Source: Massospora cicadina (lineage: Eukaryota; Entomophthoromycota; Entomophthoromycetes; Entomophthorales; Entomophthoraceae). From it: a stretch of 64,000 bases of DNA. Location of the stretch: positions 1 through 64,000 of the forward strand of contig JAKSZP010009493.1 of assembly GCA_022478985.1 (NCBI GenBank). Direction: 5' to 3'. A model generated the notes under the pieces. That model ran no database searches. It was not told where the DNA came from and worked only from the letters and a program-made list of their open reading frames with translations. Within the stretch, counting starts at the first letter, position 1, and each line of letters begins with the position of its first letter. Position numbers and translations under genes: made by a program. Of the stretch, positions 32,515-43,125 are shown piece after piece.

Positions 32515-33586
32515 TGTTGGGATTTTTGCCTACCTTTCCAGCTTCCTAGGTTATCTTCTGGTTCGCTAGGAAATAATTCCCATTAGCAAACGAATCATAT
32601 ATCAGTTAATTGTGATCTTTATTTAATAAATCAGTAACTTTTTGGGTCTTTCACCAGTTAAAACTCAATGGGATTGATTTGTGCAAATGCTTAAGATCTC
32701 GTCAAGCAGAGTCACTGATGAAATCGTAATATCTGTCAGTTGATTGTTGACTAACTATTAGGTGTACTGATTGGGATCAGTCATGTTTCAACACCAACTG
32801 ACTGGAAATCTAATTAGGAGCTTTGAGGCGAGTGATGCCGCCTGCAACTAGCAAATCAATCAGTTAGTTTGCGACCTGCTATATTGAGTAAATAGTCCCA
32901 TTACATAAGCAGGTCGCTAGCAAAATTGAATGGTTTGCTGTGATTGAGCAGAAACGTTAGGGACATGTTTTCTTGATCTTTCCATTTTTAGGTCGCTGGG
33001 ATGTCTGATGGAAACATTTTAGCCCATTGGAGAAGACCATTTCCAGAAGAGACTTCAAAAGGAAAATAAACAGCAATGGCTGCCGTTTCATGGCTGAGGT
33101 GCCAACTGAGGAGTTGGGCGCTGAATTCCCCTATAAATTCTCTAGTATTTTACAAACAAATAAGACCTCAATAGCAGTAATAAGTTCTATTCATCTTCAG
33201 TTTATTATTGTTGTAGTACAATAAATGTTGGCTTTTTTGCGTGATAAAAAGTAAGGATCAGATATCCTTAGAAGAGAAGCAGAACTTTGAAGTAGATTTC
33301 CGCTGATTCAGCGTGATGGAAACTAATGCTGGTAACCTCTGAATCTGTTGGTTGATTAAGTTCAGTCTGGATAGGGAAATGTCCCCAATTGTTAAAATAA
33401 TCAGTATTTCGTGGAACATTCCAAAGATAGCGTTGAACCACATCTGGTTTATTTATTCAACTATGGATAATAGTCTCAATACTATTATCACCCATCTATC
33501 AATATCAATCAACTCAAATCGTGTACATACCTGAACCTGTGCAGTTAGCTTAAGGAAACAATCAGCAACAAAGCCAGATTTTAACA
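32515..33586 (+). repeat. 3' LTR of B'
   Basis: TGTTGGGATTTTTGCC to AGATTTTAACA, 1072 bp. TATAAATT at 33132-33139; hairpin at 33466-33489. Visibly more diverged from 6307-7394 than the nested pair from each other. Confidence 0.88.
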
Positions 33587-33601
33587 CCCAGATTTTATAC
33601 C

Positions 33602-34430
33602 ATGGAGGAAGCCAGGCCTAAGAAGGTGGAGAAGCTCAAGTATAAAGTACTGCAAGAAAATAACCTCACCAAAGATGAGTGTTTTAAGGAGAGCCCTACC
33701 CTTGCTTAGCAGGGAAAAGGGCAGTCAGCTTAGGGTCCGGTCCATCTAAAGCTTACCAATCTAAAAATACCTGAAAGTGAAAAATTTGATCGCTCTTTCA
33801 TGTGCACTGAAAACAACTCCAGTTACAAATCTGAAGGTGGTTACAAGGACAAAGTTATTATATCTTAGGTTTACCCACTGAGATCATCATTCTGGATCGC
33901 TTGAACGCCAAAATATTGACAAATCCTAGCTCTAGATGACGCTTAACTCAATCAAGTTATTGAGTGCCCCAAAATGATTGATGTGGCCGGTGATGATGAT
34001 CAAAACCTTTCCCTGTTGATCCAATCCATCTCAAGTGTACACAATTTTATGAGATTTAAAAGATATATCTTGAGACTGCCCAAAAGCTCAATTCATCATT
34101 TCGACTTAAGGAGGTTTTATCCCTTCTGAAAAGGTTTTGAGAAATTATTAACAAAGAAGAAGTGGTGATCAAAAGGTCAGAGTAACGGCTACATTGGTAA
34201 GGGATCTTCAATTAATGTTGTCTCATCTCATTTTATCAAGAAGATTAAACTTGCTCCTGACTTTATGTACACTCAAGAGTATAGCACTGACAGTCCAAAC
34301 AATACAAAGGCGATAGGCGCATATTTATCCCTGCCAATTCAAGTTGTCAGATTAGTTCTCAGCTCCCTCAGTTTCCCTGGATAATAGCCAGTATATATCC
34401 TTATTGGGATGAAGTTTACAATCAAATATG
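33602..34430 (+). pseudogene. Gag end and protease of element D
   Basis: 33602 onward is open for 36 codons (MEEARPKKVEKLKYKVLQEN), then LKLTNLKIPESEKFDRSF. The protease at about 34190-34420 reads GSSINVVSSHFIKKIKLAPD with D-T-G lost to G-K-G just before SS, then AIGAYLSLPIQV and ILIGMKFTI, which is the canonical order for a gypsy protease. Many stops. Confidence 0.65.
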
Positions 34431-35050
34431 AAAGAACTATCAATATAAAAGAAGGATATTTATCATTCCTCAATTTATAAAGTTTTCTTTATACTGGTTA
34501 ATAAAATGTCCATCAAAAAGGAATACTCTTGTCTGGTCGAGAACCCTTTTCTTTTTTACCTTTACAATATTCTACTTCTGTAAGAAATACAAAAAGCTCC
34601 CCCAACTCAGTAGATGCAGCAGATGGCATGTCATCATATGTTACCAAGGAGGTAAAATTAAACCAAGAGAACAATGAGTGGTTCTATTAACATAGCCTTG
34701 AGTATACCTCTTAACTGCTTGCTACATATCACTAGTGTTGATGGATTAGTAAAGTTGTACCAAGATTTCTACAAGCAGTCCTTGACCCAGCTTATCAGCG
34801 GCCTATTTAGCTACTTCTTGAAAACCTGACTAAAGAGACAAATTTGTTAGGAAGCATCAAGTGATTGGGATGGCCAATTAATTACCATGATGAAATCGTC
34901 AAGGTATATTTTATTGGTAGTCACCTTGATTTTTGTCTTTCCGCCTAATCAAGTTTTCACCATACCTTAAGCCCAAATATTGATAAAATAGATCAGTAGG
35001 TACTTGAGAAAATTAATCAATTACTTGAAGACTATCAAGATGATTTCTCC
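34431..35050 (+). other. Linker of element D between protease and RT, no clear domain
   Basis: Coding-like fragments (for example 34910-35030) without a recognisable motif. AT-rich, many stops. Confidence 0.4.
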
Positions 35051-35880
35051 ACATCAGATGTCGACTATGGTCACATGAAGCACTGGACACATAGTCTTGA
35101 CATAGGAGACTCAATCCCCAATACAAATGAAGCCATATAGGAAGTTGAAGGTAGAGCAGTAATACTTGAAAATCAAGCTCAAGCAACTATTGGATGCTAG
35201 CTTACTTTTCCCTTCCAGAGTGCATGGCTGTCCCCACTGTTACTCATAAAGTGAAAAATGGTGGTCACAAAATAGTAATGATCTACAGATAGCTAACTTT
35301 GCATCATAAAGAAGGACAGCTATCTGATTCCATTATATATGATGCTCTGTCCCAACTCTCTGGCACAAATTTCTTCTCTATTATGGATCTCGTCAGTGGC
35401 TATTGGCATATAGATTTATCTTTAAAAGACTAAGAAAAATACGCATTAATATGCATAAAAGTATTGCTTTAACACATCCATCTCCCTCAGGGATTATGCA
35501 ACATGCCCGCCTCACTTTAACTGGCTAATGGACTATATCATGCTAGATATCAAAAAAACAGCGTGATTGTCTACCAAGATGGCAAAACAGTGTTCTCAAA
35601 AACCTTTACTAATCATTTAAACCTTAAGTTAAAAACTAATAACTATGAAGGAACCACCTCAAATTAAAGCCTATGAAGTAGACCTTCTTCCAACAGTAAT
35701 TGGAATTTTTAGGACATGCCATAATACAAGAAGGAATTTAGCCCCTTTATAAAATATAAGTTTTAAGCAGATCCAAGATGCTTGAGCTGGTGAGTATCAG
35801 AGATATACAGGTATTCTTAAGAATAATGGGATAATACAATTAATTTATCCCTAATTTAGCTCAACTTGATGAACCTTTTG
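35051..35880 (+). pseudogene. Reverse transcriptase of element D (YQDG)
   Basis: Stretches: VPTVTHKVKNGG (35235), DSIIYDALSQLSGTNFFSIMDLVSGYWHIDLSLKD-type block at 35325-35430 (catalytic Asp of MDL visible), LPQGLCNMP-like at 35490, then VIVYQDG at 35566-35583 where YLDD would be, followed by KTVFSKTFTNHLNL. DIQVFLRI near 35805-35830. Both stops and a changed active site. Confidence 0.75.
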
Positions 35881-35959
35881 TCCATTTGCTTACCAATACA
35901 CCCCTTTCACTGAGAGAGTAGAGCAACGAACTGCATATAAGTCAATGATGAGTTTGTTG

Positions 35960-36400
35960 AATAGGTGACCAATTTTACAACATCCAGACTTTAGAAAGCC
36001 ATTCATCCTTTTTACAGACGCCTCAAAATTGCTGTAGGTGCCGTTCAGTCACAAATGGATGAAAAAGGCATTGATCAATTAGTCTTACTACAGTAAGACG
36101 CTCTCAAAGGATGGGCAAAATTACAGTGTCATGGAGAAATAGTGCTTAACAGTTCTGCTCGTGGGGAAACATTTCCAGCCCTTTTTGTATAGTATGAACT
36201 CTGAAACTGTTACAGACCACGCTCATTTAAAGTGGATGCAAAGCATGAAAGATCTGAGAGGAATGCTAGCCCAATAGCATTAAACTTTAGCATTTGACAT
36301 GAACATCATCCATTGATCTTGTTTAAATCACATTAACATAGATGATATGACCGAATTGCCCCTACTAAATCTAGACAATAGTAAAGCTAAAAGGTTACAT
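35960..36400 (+). pseudogene. RNase H of element D
   Basis: FRKPFILFTDASKL at 35993-36030 keeps TDAS. YSKTLSKDGQNYSVMEK at 36095-36140 keeps the Glu region. ETVTDHAHLKWMQSMKDLRGMLAQ at 36200-36275 keeps TDHA. Then FDMNIIH and DDMTELPLL close the domain. Confidence 0.85.
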
Positions 36401-36419
36401 GGCCTAATCATGAAGAGAC

Positions 36420-37137
36420 CCTTGGGAGGAAAAAGATGAACCAGTTCAAAAGAAGTTAAAAACGCATAAAATACTAAAGTTTTCATGTATTATCATATTT
36501 GAAAGTCAAAACCGACTGGTTACCTTAAATGTGACCTTTTAAATAAATACAGTTATAATGGATGCATACAATACCTTAGGATATAAAGGAACCAGAAAAT
36601 ATACTTAATTGATCAAGGAAAAATATTGGGAAGTAATACTGAACCCTTGTTAGAGTCTTAAATGCTTGCATAACTTGTTGAAAATGAATGCCACATAAAA
36701 CTAACCTCATGTATTATCCAATGACCTTCAGTAGCTGTTCCATACCATCAGTTTAAAATAAAAAGGTCCACTTCCTGTTCCTACTGGAAAAAATCGGTAT
36801 ATCCTTGTAAGGATTGATCATTTCTTGAATTGTGTTAAAGTGATTGCCATTACCATGCAGATATTTAAGGTTAGCCCTAGTTTCTTGTATCAAATTATCT
36901 ACTAGCCATTCTTTTCCACAGGTACTGATATGCAATATTTGGAAAAACTTCACTTCAAGAGTTGTAAGAACCTTAGTTATGAGCATGGGAGCTCAACAAT
37001 TGTTTTCAGCGCCCTACAAACCATCAACTAATAGAAATGTAGAAAGAGCAAAGGAACATTAGGTTAATATTACAAAAGATAGCTACTACTGAACACTACA
37101 CTGGTACCAAGATATCTTCCATGTGCTTTGATAGCTT
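36420..37137 (+). pseudogene. Integrase of element D, first part
   Basis: N-terminal zinc region 36560-36720 is poor. Core: an open run 36844-37062 contains ICNIWKNFTSRVV (second Asp lost), MGAQQLFSAPYKPSTNRNVERAKEH (Glu kept in VERA). At 37085-37137 the frame ATTEHYTGTKI runs into SSMCFDSL and is cut after the TSD at 37122-37137, resuming at 47771. Confidence 0.75.
37122..37137. repeat. 16-bp TSD of half-LINE copy 2, left
   Basis: TGTGCTTTGATAGCTT, identical to 47755-47770. Length is typical of target-primed reverse transcription. Confidence 0.92.
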
Positions 37138-37159
37138 CGAATATTCAATATATTTGAGG

Positions 37160-38462
37160 TAAGCTGACCAAAGGACAGACATTACCAAAACTAAAATTAA
37201 AACTAAAACTAACGTAACTAATTGGTTCAGACAAAACTCCCAAATGAGCAGATTGAATAAAACCTCAAATAAAACAACCAAACATGTGGGCAGCAGAAAC
37301 TGCTTATCCCTCCATGGTGGAAGGGGAGGAGGATCGGGGGGCTCATCTTCAGCAGCAGCTACCTCTTCCCAGAATAGGGTACATGTCAAGACAGACAGTA
37401 AGGGCGTCAGGGCATCGGCGGCATGTGGTTCAATTTTTGCTAATGATTGCTATTTCATGGAAATTGTCAGCTAGGAAAATGGCACGCATATATTTGTCTA
37501 AAGCTTTTTCAGCTTTAATGCAGGCATCTTGGAGTTTAGCAAACATGGAGATATTGGTTCAGGTAATCTTAGCTTTTGGATTTTGTGCTTTAGTTACCAC
37601 GTTCTGGATAGCGTCATTAACATTTTTATGAAATAGTTTCAGTGTGATTTTATTTTTTTAGTAAGTCTTTCAGTGATAACAGGAGGTGGAATTCCTCCTG
37701 TGAGCATCGCCACTGATTTGGCGACAGTTTTACAAAGGGGACGACAATCTGGTGTTGCAGCTGCTTCAACTGCAAGCTGGTGATTACTGCAAAATGATTT
37801 AGCATTTGGCCGTGGGGTATATAGTTGAGGGGGTATTTGGCATCCCATTCTGCATTAATGAACCGCTCAATTGCAGAGATGGTTCTTAAATGAGCTTACC
37901 TGATTCATAAATTTCAACTAATAACTCCCATGGGTTCTGGTTGAATTTGATTGGGTTTTGGCATATGGTTGAGGTTTGTTGATTCATTGGAGGAAGCATG
38001 GGATTGAACTAGGGTCCAATCTGATGCTTGATTGGAGGAATCATGTGTGGCATTGGGGCGAGGAGAAGGCTGTTTGGCGTCTGCAGGTGCAGCTGCAGCA
38101 ACAGGCTTTGGGGGAGGTGGAGGTAGAAATATACACCATACCAGAACTTGTAAAGGCTGGGTGGAAGATTGGAGGTCAGTGGACGAGTAGTCCAAACTGT
38201 TATAATTGGCTAAGGAGGAACACTTGCGTTTCAAGTGGTCCAACTCAAAACATGACGGACAGATCATCTTCCCAACCTCAACGCGGGCCCAAAAAGGATG
38301 GTCAGGCGCTGAAGGAATAATGGCGCAAGGGGGAATTGACATGGCAATTTTTCTAAATTTGGGTCTAATTGTGGCATACGCCTGAGGCCCAGCAAGGCGT
38401 GTAGTCCCATTTGGGACCACAAATTGTAGGATGGGGTTGGAGCCATAGGCTTCCAAACCATC
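37160..38462 (-). pseudogene. LINE ORF1-like protein, copy 2, C-terminal part
   Basis: Open 38456-37914 (180 codons on the minus strand). It starts mid-domain with LEAYGSNPILQFVVPNGTTR, then GPQAYATIRPKFRKIAM, ARVEVGKMICPSCFELDHLK: a Cys-X2-Cys-X4-His-X4-Cys knuckle intact at 38220-38261. A Pro/Ala-rich linker (PPPPPKPVAAAAPADAK) follows; near 37400-37300 PPDPPPLPPWRDK. Nucleic-acid binding by family. The N-terminal part lies at 47150-47650 across element A. Confidence 0.82.
38458..38462. repeat. TSD of element A, left
   Basis: CCATC against CCATA at 47147-47151: four of five bases. Confidence 0.6.
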
Positions 38463-39575
38463 TATCAGATTCTGGTGGTTGAATCAAAAATAAACCTTTC
38501 AACAACCATCAGATTGGGCCAATTACCATTTCAACGCTTGAGCTAACACCTATATTCTCACCTCAAAGCCTATTGCAATCATACAATCTGGGCCAAACAT
38601 CTCAATATCATTTTGATCAAGTACTTAATCAAAGTGATCAGCCCAAATATGCTTGCATATTATGGCCAATTTCTTAAGCATCAAATCTCAGCAATGGATC
38701 CCAATTATTTGGAACACTATCAATTCACCTATATACAAAATCGTTCAGGACTGACCCAAAATTAACATCTAAAAATCCCATGGATTATCAGACAAATGAA
38801 AGAATGTAATCATTTTTCCGCCCTAGGGCGAAATTCTTATGTTGATCCACATCTCAGCCTGATAGCACTTGCATGGACCGCCCAAAAGGGGTTATCTAGT
38901 GCTATTGAGGGAGAGGTCTGCTGACATCCCAATTAGGGGTATGTCGATTACTTCAATCGATGCTAGAAATTTCACAGAAGGTGTATTTCGTCATCAGTAT
39001 GACAAAACTGAAATCCAGAATATCCTAGGATAATTTTGCGTGCTTTTATCACAATTTTTGTACCTGAAAGCCTCCTGATTTTGAGAGTATTTTGCCACCA
39101 ATAAACCTAAGAAAAGGTCTCAGTCATATCAGTTCAAGGGATGGACTGAGGTTGTATAATATCTGTTGAAATTTTGTGCTGGAATGTGGCCAGGGGATGC
39201 CCTAGAGGTATAAATACTGGCGCCTGGCCTAATGACCATTATGTAATAAATAGCTTATAATAAAAGTTATATTTATTTCATCTCTTTCCTGGTTTTCTCA
39301 TTGAATCCTTTATTTGAAGAAAGTGTCAACAAGCTGGACGTTCCTAATTCACAGCTTGTATATCTACCTGCCTCAGAAGAAGTTCCCAAACATGAAGGGA
39401 AAATCACGCCTGAAATTGGATGGAAGAGTTGAGGTGAATATAGTCAGCCTAGTGAGTTTTTAAACAGTCTTAATACCGTAAACTAAAGGTACTATTGAGG
39501 ATCAATTATTGGAACTTTGACCTGATTAGATGTGCAGGATAACATTAAACAAGCGAGCATCCTTAGATTTTCACA
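38463..39575 (+). repeat. 5' LTR of element A
   Basis: TATCAGATTCTGGTGG (the partner has TGTCAGATTCTGAG) to GATTTTCACA. Perfect palindrome CGCCCTAGGGCG at 38819-38830; TATAAATA at 39209-39216. From 39301 an open coding-like stretch runs in frame through the LTR end. Confidence 0.94.
39209..39216 (+). promoter_or_regulatory. TATA-like box in LTR A
   Basis: TATAAATA; the solo copy (minus strand, 55513-55520) is identical and the 3' LTR has TATAATTA at 46780-46787. It sits about 90 bases before the coding-like stretch. Inferred promoter. Confidence 0.55.
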
Positions 39576-41830
39576 ACTGGTGCTCACTCAAGGCTGGTTA
39601 CATTTTCTGAAATGGATTCACATAGCCAATTCCTGGCATAATTGGCCAGACAAGAAAGTGACAATGAGATGGAAACCAGAATTAAAGAAATCTTGGATTA
39701 TTTTAATACCAGCCACCAAGGCTCTGAAGCAGGTACCTCCTACTCCCTGGATCTTAGCACAGTGGGGGAGCTCATGAAGATACAACAAGCATGATTTATC
39801 TTAATCTGCAAGCGTAAAAGCTATGCTGGAAACCCTATATCAGAGTTTTAAGATTGGTACTTCACAAATCGATCCCTCCTTTGCCTGTTCTACCTTAAGG
39901 ATTAGGCACTCAAGATGGAGATACATATAATGTACCACGTGTCAAACATGGCATCTCTTTCCAGACGTCTCACAGGCAGTCAAGTAACTAACGAATTCCT
40001 AGTTAACTTTGTTCAACCCTCAATTAAGCATAACCAGCGAATAATCGTTAGACAAACTCAGGAAATCATGGAAATCTACCATGTACAGGGGGAGGAACAA
40101 TCTTGTCGAAATGCCCTACTGGACAAGCTAAATTCCAGTTTTGCTGAAGTCTGAAAGGCAATTGTTGATAAATATGGGACTTGCCAATAAAGCTCATGGG
40201 AGATTAAACACCCTTGAGGAGCTTCTGAACGAAGGAGTCCTGAAGATAGCCGCAGAAGTTCTGGCACAATGACTATCACAAGAATGGGTATAAACTATGA
40301 ATAACCGCTGTCAAAAACTGGAAAGCCATTCAGATTTCCTATTGTATCAATCAGAACGACTTACCATACATACAACTTTGGGCCAAAGAAATCACCCTGG
40401 AGTTAAATGCAAAAGTTGATGACTTTGAAGAGTATGTTTGGGCTGAACTGGATACTATAAACAAAAATTTTGAGGACCTTGCAGCAAAGCTAGCCATCCC
40501 AAATGGGGATGAAGAGGATGCCCAGATCAAAGAGGATTTTCTAATCTTTGGACTGTGGTGTCGAGATTGCAGGCCAGAAATACTGAAAATTACTCAGTAA
40601 AGTTGGGAACTCAGAATGCAGCTATTAACTGCAAATTCCAGAGGAGACAGTATGGACAAAGATATAAAAAGCATAACAAACAATCAAGATTTATTCAAAG
40701 AGGAGTATGACAACCTTAAAAAAGAATTTGAATCTCTCAAAAAGCAAGGCTGCCAGTGCTCACCCATCTTTGACAAAAAAGAAACAGGAAAAAGCTCCGC
40801 TTATTTGGCCATATAACAAACTAGAAAAGTAACTAAGGGCTGAATTCAGGCGTCAGAATCCAGTAGTTTGGAGCATTATCATGAAATCGAATCATTTGAT
40901 GTTGACACTGATGCAAAAACTGATATTTTGAACATCCATTTTATGCCTAGAGTCTAATCATCAATCCCAACTACGGATACTTCTCAATGGGAAAGAGGGT
41001 TAATTATAGGCAATGATACACCAAGACGTTCAAGAAGAAGTACAACCCCTATGCCTGAATTAAGGCGAGATGAGTTCAAACCACTAATTTACCAAAATTT
41101 GATAAGGATGGAAACGTTCACTATTACCTCAAATTATTTAAAAAGCAATAAGAGGAGCATTAGATCATGTAAAAGGATCAGCTCTGATTAAATCACTCGA
41201 TGCCCATAGCTGTGACCTTGTTATGCCCTATTTGGACGACAATTGGTCTTATATGGATGCCAAAATTGCAATAACAAAACAGTTTGGAGGGCCTAAAAAA
41301 TTAGAAACCCAAAAAAGAGAGCTTCTTAAGATTTAATTTAAACAGAATGAGACTATTAAGGACTTTACCAATAGATTCTTTAATGAGGCACAAGTTCTGC
41401 ATGAGTGAAATGCAATAGATATGTTTGACGCCAAGATTGCGATGGAGCATGCAATCATGCCCTTCTGTGAACTGCACAATGTCATGCTGCCTGCATTAAA
41501 CGGAAGCTTGGAAATCCAAGAGCTTACCAATTACTTGAGAAGATGTTCCCGTAATTTCATTAATCCTAATTGGGCCAAAGATCAGCAAAAATCTCAATTT
41601 TTAGGCCCAAAAAGCAACACAATGTCTAACCAGGGGAATAGTCTCTAAAAAACGAACCAAAAATTTGAGCAAAAACAGCAAACAGGGCCAATTACTTTCT
41701 ACAATTGTGGTCAACAAGGGCATTTTGCTAGACAAAGCTTCAGACGGTCCAACAAAAAGAATGGGGTCAACTTTACTCTAGAAACCAACAGTGACAATGA
41801 GGTGGGAAAAGAGAAGGTGGAGTAGAGGCG
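39301..41830 (+). pseudogene. Gag of element A, possibly starting inside the LTR
   Basis: One frame runs from 39301 (SVNKLDVPNSQLVYLPAS, KHEGKITPEIG), crosses LTR end and PBS at 39532-39600 (SILRFSQLVLTQGW) and continues to 39777 with few stops. Further gag: 40616-40816 is a charged coiled-coil-like stretch (YDNLKKEFESLKKQG); 41210-41640 contains capsid-like IAMEHAIMPFCELHNVMLPAL. The knuckle at 41697-41738 reads FYNCGQQGHFARQS: spacing of Cys-X2-Cys-X4-His-X4-Cys but first Cys is Phe and last is Ser. Confidence 0.7.
39578..39590 (+). promoter_or_regulatory. Primer-binding site of element A
   Basis: TGGTGCTCACTCA two bases after the LTR end, like the sites of B and C. Confidence 0.75.
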
Positions 41831-42199
41831 GAATGCTCTAACTTCACCAATTTTCAAACTATTCCACCTGACCCTGATGAGCTCTTTAGGGCCAAAGATG
41901 TTCTAAAGATAACCTCCACCATATCATGGATAAATGATGTCATGATGGTCACTACTCGGGCCACAGCAAAAACAACTAAACCCTTAAAAAACCAAAGAAG
42001 CCCAAGATGAAGTATCCAAACCCTACGCAAAGCAGATTATTGATCAGGGTTTAGACCTCCAACCCAGATGTTCGACCTACCTAAGTTTAACAATGTTCAA
42101 GTAGCCATTCATATGATGCCCTTAGCAGATAACTTCTCACATATTTGCTCAAGCCTGAAATCACACCTGGAATTGGGCAGCAATCACAGCATTTATACA

Positions 42200-42560
42200 A
42201 TAAATACCTCTGAAAATTACTCTGAATGTACTTATGCGGACATAGCAGAAAACAAGGTGTGAGTTCAGGCCATGTTGATAGTGGTGCTCCTATCAACATA
42301 GTCAGCACAAAGTTGGTTAAAAAACTGAAAATATTGCACGATGTTGCCCACTGTCAGGAATATGGAACAGCTGGAGTGCGTACAGCCAAATCGCTGGGCG
42401 CCTAGAGTACCCTATCACTCAGATTTGGATCCATTGTAGTAACAGTAACTGCCATAGTGTTGCCAAATACAAACTATGATATCCTAATTGGGACTATTTC
42501 CTAATAAGATATGGCATTTTTACCAAAATATAAGGATGATACTCTCATAATTATTGACCA
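42200..42560 (+). pseudogene. Aspartic protease of element A
   Basis: After CTYADIAENKV (shared with B' across its C insertion) the frame shifts at the catalytic site to DSGAPINIVSTKLVKKLK at about 42275-42330, so D-S-G-A is present. QEYGTAGVRTAKSLGA, TAIVLPNTNYDILIGTI follow in shifting frames. Compare C (DIGA) and B'. Confidence 0.82.
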
Positions 42561-43125
42561 GGCTATTTCACTTAACTATTACCGTGATAAGGCAGTTGAG
42601 TCTAAGAACCCAGCCTATTCATAAATCTGGCCTACAAAGATGGAGTCATCTCAAATGAGTATTCCAAAACTCGGTCAAAGATATTACCACTACCCACACA
42701 GATTGATGAGTCAAATGGCATTCCACTGCAATTAAATCAGACCTTCACTATACCATTCAGAGAACAAGTAATAGTCACAATGGAACTAACAATTAATATC
42801 CTGGAAGGACTTTATGGTGAAGTATATCAACCATGGTCGAAATCTCAATTAAAACCAAACATTGCCCCTGGTATTATCATTCTGGGCCACGGAGAAATAC
42901 ATATCTTATGTGCAAACCTGAAAATTGGCTCATCTTTATCAGGCGACATCAAACAATCGCTTTTCTGCATCTGTTCCCTCCCATGTAAATTCATTCATTC
43001 CATGAGTTTGGAACTTTTGTTAAATTAGGGCTCCTCCAATAAAGACCAACTCAGCATAAATAATGCTATCCCTATGGCCTATTTAAGCAACCTGACCAAC
43101 TCCAAGAAAGGTCAAGCTCAGGAGT
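42561..43125 (+). pseudogene. Protease-RT linker of element A
   Basis: Open run 42780-43028 and an earlier stretch around 42630-42770 (LPLPTQIDESNGIPLQLNQTF, IPFREQVIVTMEL). They look like the region between protease and RT, including a dUTPase-like or spacer peptide; the phrase APGIIILGHGEIHILC is reminiscent but no dUTPase motif set is present, so no function is assigned. Confidence 0.5.

Larger units (their letters stand above)
6307..33586 (+). mobile_element. Ty3/gypsy element B' (host of nested C), 27.3 kb span
   Basis: Family-B LTRs flank the span: 6307-7394 and 32515-33586. The internal parts, in order, are gag (7440-9123), the protease split by C and by a LINE derivative (25702-25800 and about 27728-28050), RT, RNase H, integrase, a 3' region and a polypurine tract. 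Without nested DNA the element is about 8.8 kb. Its two LTRs are visibly more diverged from each other than those of the nested B copy, so it is older. No clear TSD: ACAGC before and CCCAG after do not match. Confidence 0.85.

Noticed and set aside
37976..38320. A 114-codon plus-strand open frame
   Set aside because: Antisense shadow of the half-LINE ORF1 (minus strand 38456-37914) which has the knuckle.
42561..43125. dUTPase or accessory enzyme between protease and RT of element A
   Set aside because: One suggestive phrase only; the ordered dUTPase motifs are missing.
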